From positions 1,612,001 to 1,676,000 of the forward strand of contig CBDCYP010000002.1 in NCBI GenBank assembly GCA_965224235.1: a stretch of 64,000 nt of DNA. The letters run 5' to 3'. This document shows positions 61,201 through 64,000 of the stretch, in pieces (position 1 is the stretch's first letter; the number at the start of each line of letters is the position of its first letter). A program made the translations under genes and the position numbers. The notes beneath the pieces were generated by a model. It searched no databases. It saw only the letters and a program-made list of their open reading frames with translations, and was not told the origin of the DNA. This DNA comes from G958295935 sp965224235 (GTDB lineage: Bacteria; Chloroflexota; Dehalococcoidia; Lucifugimonadales; Lucifugimonadaceae).

Positions 61201-64000
61201 GTGACGGTCCGGGCGACGGACACGGCAGGCCGCACCGGCGCCCGGTCGATAGAGGTGACGGTGACCGACGCGGACGAGCCGCCAGGCGTCCCCACCGGCC
61301 TGACGCTCAGCGCGGCCATCGGCTCTCTGACCGCCACCTGGAACGCGGGCGCTACGCCAGCGGGGACCACGCCGCCCGCCACCACCGCCTACAACGTGCA
61401 GTACCGGCTGAGCAGCGACACCGCCTGGACTCTCCTCACACCCTCTCCCACAGCCGCCAGCGCAACGATTGACGGCCTGACCGGCGGCCAGGCCTACGAT
61501 GTGCAGGTGCAGGCCGTGAACCCCGAGGGCCGCAGCGCCTGGACGACCCACGTCAGCGGCACACCCACCACAGCCGGCATCACCGCCACCCCGACCGCGT
61601 TGGGCGCGTTGACCGAGGCGGCCGGCGCCGCCCACTCGGCGAGCTTCACGGTGGCGCTCAATACTCAGCCGGGCGGCGATGTCACGCTGACCCTGTCGCA
61701 CGGCCCCGACGTCAGCGTAGATACCGATCCGGCGGCGAACGGCAACCAGGCCACACTGACGTTCACCAGCGCGAACTGGAGCAGCGCGCAGACGGTGACG
61801 GTGACGGCGGTCGACGACAGCATCGACGAGGCGGCATCGGAGGATTTCAGCATCGAGCTGAGCGCGTCCGGGGGCGGCTACGACAGCGCAACGGCGCAGG
61901 TCACGGGCAGCGTCACCGACGATGACACCGCCACGTTCACCGCCACGCTGGACAAGACCACTCTCGCCGAGGCGGACGCGGGCGGCGCCGCGGGTGTGGC
62001 CACGCTGACGGTGACAAAGACCAGCAGCAGCGTCGGCTGGCCAGACGACCGGGACATCGGCCTGACCCTGACCGACAACGCGCGGGTGGGCGAAGACTTC
62101 ACGCTAACCGACGGCGACGGCTGGACGCTGTCCAAGCCGTTCATCCTGCGCTTTGCGGCGGGCGCGACGGAGACCACGGCCATCATCAGCGTGATCGACG
62201 ACGCCCACGACGATGACGACGAGACGCTCAGCATTGCGGTCGACGCCGACGGCGCCGCCATCAGGACGACCGGCCCGTTGACGCTGACGGACGACGACGA
62301 TCCGCCGCTGAAGCTGAGCGCGCTGGCGGTGGCCACCGCCGCCGCCCGCCAGATGTTCCCGGTCTTCGCCGCCGACACGTTCCACTACGCCGTGGGCTGC
62401 AAAACGGACGACGCCCAGACGACCGGCAAGCTGACAGTGACGCTGTCGGCCGCAGACGCGACCACGCGCGTGTCGGTCAACGGCGTGCAGGTCGCGAATC
62501 AGAACGGGGAGATCGAGTTGAGCGGGCTCGATGGCTACAGCGATGTGCAGATCGTTCTCAGCGACGGTAGCGGCGTGAACACTACGTACACCGTCCATTG
62601 CCTGCCGAGGGTCTTTCCGGACTTCGAGACGACGAAGCAGGCGGGGGCGTGGGACGGGCTGATTACGATGAAGCGAGGGATTGACTCGCCGAGCATGGCC
62701 TACATCGCCATCGTCGACAACAACGGCGTCCCGCGATTCCACCAGAAGGTCGGGACCAACGCAAGGAGCATGTCGCACTTCAGGACCCATAAGACCGGTA
62801 AGTACCCCTACTCGTACGCCCTTCAACACGGGGTCATCAAAATCCCCCTAGGCGGCGACGTCTACCCGGACCTCCGCAACTATGAGCAGGTAATCCTGAA
62901 CGACGACCTGGCGGAGGTGGAGCGCGTCCGCACTGCCGGTCTGGCGCAGACCGACAATCACGACTTCGTCATCCGGGAAAACGGCAACTACATATTCCTG
63001 TCCTACGAGCCCATCGTGCGCGACTTTACCGGGTATATCAAGCGGACGGGCGATCCGTGGGGAAGTTCGGCGAAGGTCAAGGATTCGATCATTCAGGAAA
63101 CGACGGCGGCGGGAGTGAAGGTCCATGAAGTGAACTCCTGGGACCTCTTTCCCCTGGATGACTGCAAGCAGGGCAGCAACGGTTATATCGACGTGGAGTG
63201 GGCCCATGTCAACTCGCTGGAAGCGGTCGGCGATGACTACATCGCCAGCTACCGCCGCTGCAATCAGGCGCTGCGGATCAACAAGGATACCGGCAACGTG
63301 GTCTGGCGGCTGGGACTGAGCTCGAAGGACGACGCGTACTGGACCGCGAAGGACGGCAAGGCGCCGCTGAAGATCGTGGGCGACCCCTACGGAGAGTTCT
63401 GCGGGCAGCACTCGGCGCGCATGATTGCCAATGGCCACATTCTTATCTTCGACAACGGCGGCCCCAAGTGCAATGGCCCTCGCAGGCCGAACCGATTCAG
63501 CAGGGTCGTGGAGTACGCCCTCGACCTGGAACGGGGGACGGCGACCTTCGTCCGCCATCACTCCCTGCGCGGCGAGCTGGACGAATACGCGCCCTTCCAA
63601 GGCATTATCGAGTTGATGGACAACGGCAACTGGCTGATCAGCTGGGGCGGGCGAATGGACACCGCCGTGACCGAGGTCATACCCGGTCCGAGGTGGTCGG
63701 AGACGCAGGGCGCCGAGATATTGACGGTCAAGAACTTGTATAACGGCGGGAACGCCCAGACTCGCTCTTACCCGCTGAGTCCGGGAACGCTGGAGAGGGC
63801 CTGGCCGCCCGGCGCGCTGACGGAGACGACAGCCGACAGCGCGTCCAACTCGACCGTTCACCTGGGCGCGTCGGACACGGTGAACGTGGTGGTGACCTTC
63901 AGCCGCCCGGTGGTGGACTTCGCCGCGAACTCGCCGTCAATCAGCGTCACCGGCGCGACGGTCAAGAGCGTCGCGCCCCACATCGGGGCGGGCGAGGCGG
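58255..64000 (+). CDS. Giant secreted repeat protein: Calx-beta, arylsulfotransferase propeller, cadherin, FN3 (incomplete)
   Basis: Starting at ATG 58255 (TGATG overlap with the remnant before it), one frame stays open to the window edge: 1915 codons, no stop. LSRLAILLLAVAALLGLFMLGG is a signal anchor (about 39-60), cleaved perhaps after LAQ. Then, in order: Calx-beta-like repeats (about 70-300), a cadherin-like beta domain (LKLSALAVTTAATRQMYPAF), an Arylsulfotransf-type six-bladed propeller (about 415-785; DNHDFVIRENGNY, HDWAHINSVQAVGDDYIASY, GEFCWQHSARLQPNGHFMLY), an Ig-like domain, a cadherin domain (ASLAENTAYGPVTPSV) and FN3 (PPGVPTGLTLSAAIGSLTAT). The unit of 1039 residues then repeats. 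Likely surface-bound or secreted. Arylsulfotransferase activity is inferred from the fold only. Confidence 0.9.
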   Translation, partial: MADHSRRFTSPPALTESRGAPPDSARRPKPPGVRVLELSRLAILLLAVAALLGLFMLGGGNVLAQTAAGITVNPAALSALTEAAGAAHSASFTVALDAEPGGDVTLTLTHGADVSLDQTTLTFTTTTWITAQTVTVTAVDDRIDEVASEDFSIALSASGGGYGGATAQVTGSVTDDDTATFTATLDKTTLAEADAGVAAGVATLTVTKTSSSVGWPDDRDIGLTLSGSARVGEDFTLTVGDGWTLSKPFILRFAAGATETTAIITVINDAHDDDDETLSIAVDADGAAIRTTGPLTLTLTDDDDPPLKLSALAVTTAATRQMYPAFDADTFHYAVGCETDDAATTGKLTVTLSAADAATRVSVNGVQAANQNGEIELTGLDGYSDVNIVLSDSSGVNTTYTVHCLPTVFSKIVTTKQPGAWDGLLMMGIRSGGEGYIVIIDNNGVPRFHRHVATGKMYVSHFRTHPNGKYPYSYAVQHGVLTDNRNWEQVVLDHDFSEVQRVRTVGLKHTDNHDFVIRENGNYILQAYEPNVRDMTGYTDEEGNPFGSSANVIDAIIQEVTPDGAVVRQVNSWDVFDVEDCQRANGYIHHDWAHINSVQAVGDDYIASYRYCNQALRINARTGKVVWRLGLSKKSDAYWIARDGKAPLKIVGDPYGEFCWQHSARLQPNGHFMLYDNGGSYCAGARTPKQFSRALEYALDLERGEATFVRHHSFNGKFEVFAPYEGIVEVMGNGNWLISWGGSRRTAVTEVIPGPRWSETQGQQLLSVKIWYKNTRFAPRTYPLSPGTLERAWPPGALTEELAESASNSTVHLGASDTVNVVVTFSRPVVDFAANSPSISVKGATVKSVAPHIGAGEAAHAYLFELTPAGDAAVEFELIAGQACADGGICAKDGSTLSTVRTKRSVAAILAVSGLADASLAENTAYGPVTPSVAPTPTGSATWSLEGDDAGDFTINASTGALSMVARDFEAPADADADNVYEVTVRATDTAGRTGARSIEVTVTDADEPPGVPTGLTLSAAIGSLTATWNAGATPAGTTPPATTAYNVQYRLSSDTAWTLLTPSPTAASATIDGLTGGQAYDVQVQAVNPEGRSAWTTHVSGTPTTAGITATPTALGALTEAAGAAHSASFTVALNTQPGGDVTLTLSHGPDVSVDTDPAANGNQATLTFTSANWSSAQTVTVTAVDDSIDEAASEDFSIELSASGGGYDSATAQVTGSVTDDDTATFTATLDKTTLAEADAGGAAGVATLTVTKTSSSVGWPDDRDIGLTLTDNARVGEDFTLTDGDGWTLSKPFILRFAAGATETTAIISVIDDAHDDDDETLSIAVDADGAAIRTTGPLTLTDDDDPPLKLSALAVATAAARQMFPVFAADTFHYAVGCKTDDAQTTGKLTVTLSAADATTRVSVNGVQVANQNGEIELSGLDGYSDVQIVLSDGSGVNTTYTVHCLPRVFPDFETTKQAGAWDGLITMKRGIDSPSMAYIAIVDNNGVPRFHQKVGTNARSMSHFRTHKTGKYPYSYALQHGVIKIPLGGDVYPDLRNYEQVILNDDLAEVERVRTAGLAQTDNHDFVIRENGNYIFLSYEPIVRDFTGYIKRTGDPWGSSAKVKDSIIQETTAAGVKVHEVNSWDLFPLDDCKQGSNGYIDVEWAHVNSLEAVGDDYIASYRRCNQALRINKDTGNVVWRLGLSSKDDAYWTAKDGKAPLKIVGDPYGEFCGQHSARMIANGHILIFDNGGPKCNGPRRPNRFSRVVEYALDLERGTATFVRHHSLRGELDEYAPFQGIIELMDNGNWLISWGGRMDTAVTEVIPGPRWSETQGAEILTVKNLYNGGNAQTRSYPLSPGTLERAWPPGALTETTADSASNSTVHLGASDTVNVVVTFSRPVVDFAANSPSISVTGATVKSVAPHIGAGEA
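58462..64000 (+). repeat. 3117-bp in-frame tandem repeat within the giant gene
   Basis: ITVNPAALSALTEAAGAAHS (from 58462) recurs as ITATPTALGALTEAAGAAHS (from 61579), exactly 3117 bp later, and similarity continues to the window end (for example the VVDFAANSPSISV region). The second copy is incomplete in the window. Identity is high in DNA as well as protein, so the duplication is recent or kept uniform by conversion. Confidence 0.9.

Noticed and set aside
60459..61472. 337-codon plus-strand open frame
   Set aside because: Out of frame within the giant protein gene; it is Arg/Gly-rich with no domain, while the true frame is uninterrupted.
58267..63861. Several long minus-strand open frames (for example 59250-58267, 61701-60766, 63861-62848)
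   Set aside because: They are antisense to the repeated Calx-beta/arylsulfotransferase coding region and recur because that region is duplicated.
1..64000. tRNA or rRNA genes
   Set aside because: No stretch with recognisable tRNA cloverleaf ends or rRNA signature was seen by eye; a tRNAscan-type search would settle it.

Overview
The window is high-GC bacterial DNA that looks like an accessory (defence and mobile-element) region of a genome resembling uncultivated Chloroflexota of the SAR202/Dehalococcoidia kind. That assignment is an inference. It rests on the family mix: duplicated mannonate-dehydratase-like enzymes next to a Gfo/Idh/MocA oxidoreductase, RCC1-repeat membrane proteins, secreted Calx-beta/cadherin/FN3 proteins, DUF2283/DUF4258/DUF433 modules and many type II toxin-antitoxin (TA) pairs. 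I saw no rRNA, tRNA or CRISPR array.

Layout. 0-6 kb: sugar-catabolism genes on the minus strand (a beta-propeller glycosidase-like protein, two near-identical mannonate-dehydratase-like genes, a gutted oxidoreductase). 6.2-8.2 kb: an intact IS1182-like element abutting a 186-bp MITE. 8.2-11.8 kb: mostly decayed genes (DUF1801, DEAD-box helicase, pentapeptide repeat) plus an intact RRM protein. 11.9-23.3 kb: a type I restriction-modification island, hsdM (with N-terminal HTH) - retropepsin-like protease - hsdS - OLD-family nuclease - [truncated AlbA_2 copy, MntA/HepT TA, full AlbA_2 protein] - 12-bp tandem repeat - hsdR - YgjP-like metallopeptidase. 23.5-32.2 kb: an RCC1 membrane protein, broken hicA with intact hicB, wrecked serine recombinases, vapB with broken vapC, and an IS256-type element with an 8-bp target duplication set against the edge of another IS. 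33-38.6 kb: a probable integrative element (RepA-like ATPase, CHC2-like zinc protein, collagen-like trypsin lipoprotein, broken tyrosine recombinase) with a GC-rich hairpin cassette array and a perfect 23-bp inverted repeat. 39-43.6 kb: a broken PD-(D/E)XK-like gene, an intact DUF262/HNH (GmrSD-like) gene, a broken AbiE pair and two MITEs. 43.6-56.1 kb: a second defence operon (HTH protein, PLD-SNF2 helicase, Eco57I-like methyltransferase), an array of small TA genes, a DprA-like protein, and an AAA ATPase translationally coupled to a small Cys-rich protein with a possible D-ExK nuclease signature. 56.2-58.2 kb: IS5 debris with minisatellites and a 25-nt poly-C tract. 58.3 kb to the window end: one uninterrupted reading frame (at least 1915 codons) for a secreted protein built from 1039-residue repeats of Calx-beta, arylsulfotransferase propeller, cadherin and FN3 domains.

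How it fits together. The intact genes are concentrated in at least four defence modules (type I RM with accessory genes, DUF262/HNH, PLD-SNF2/Eco57I, AAA plus putative nuclease), embedded in the remains of older defence and mobile genes. This is the pattern of a defence island that turns over quickly. The best candidates for something undescribed are the AAA ATPase/putative nuclease pair at 54-56 kb and the protease- and nuclease-laden type I RM operon with its self-operator over the hsdM start.
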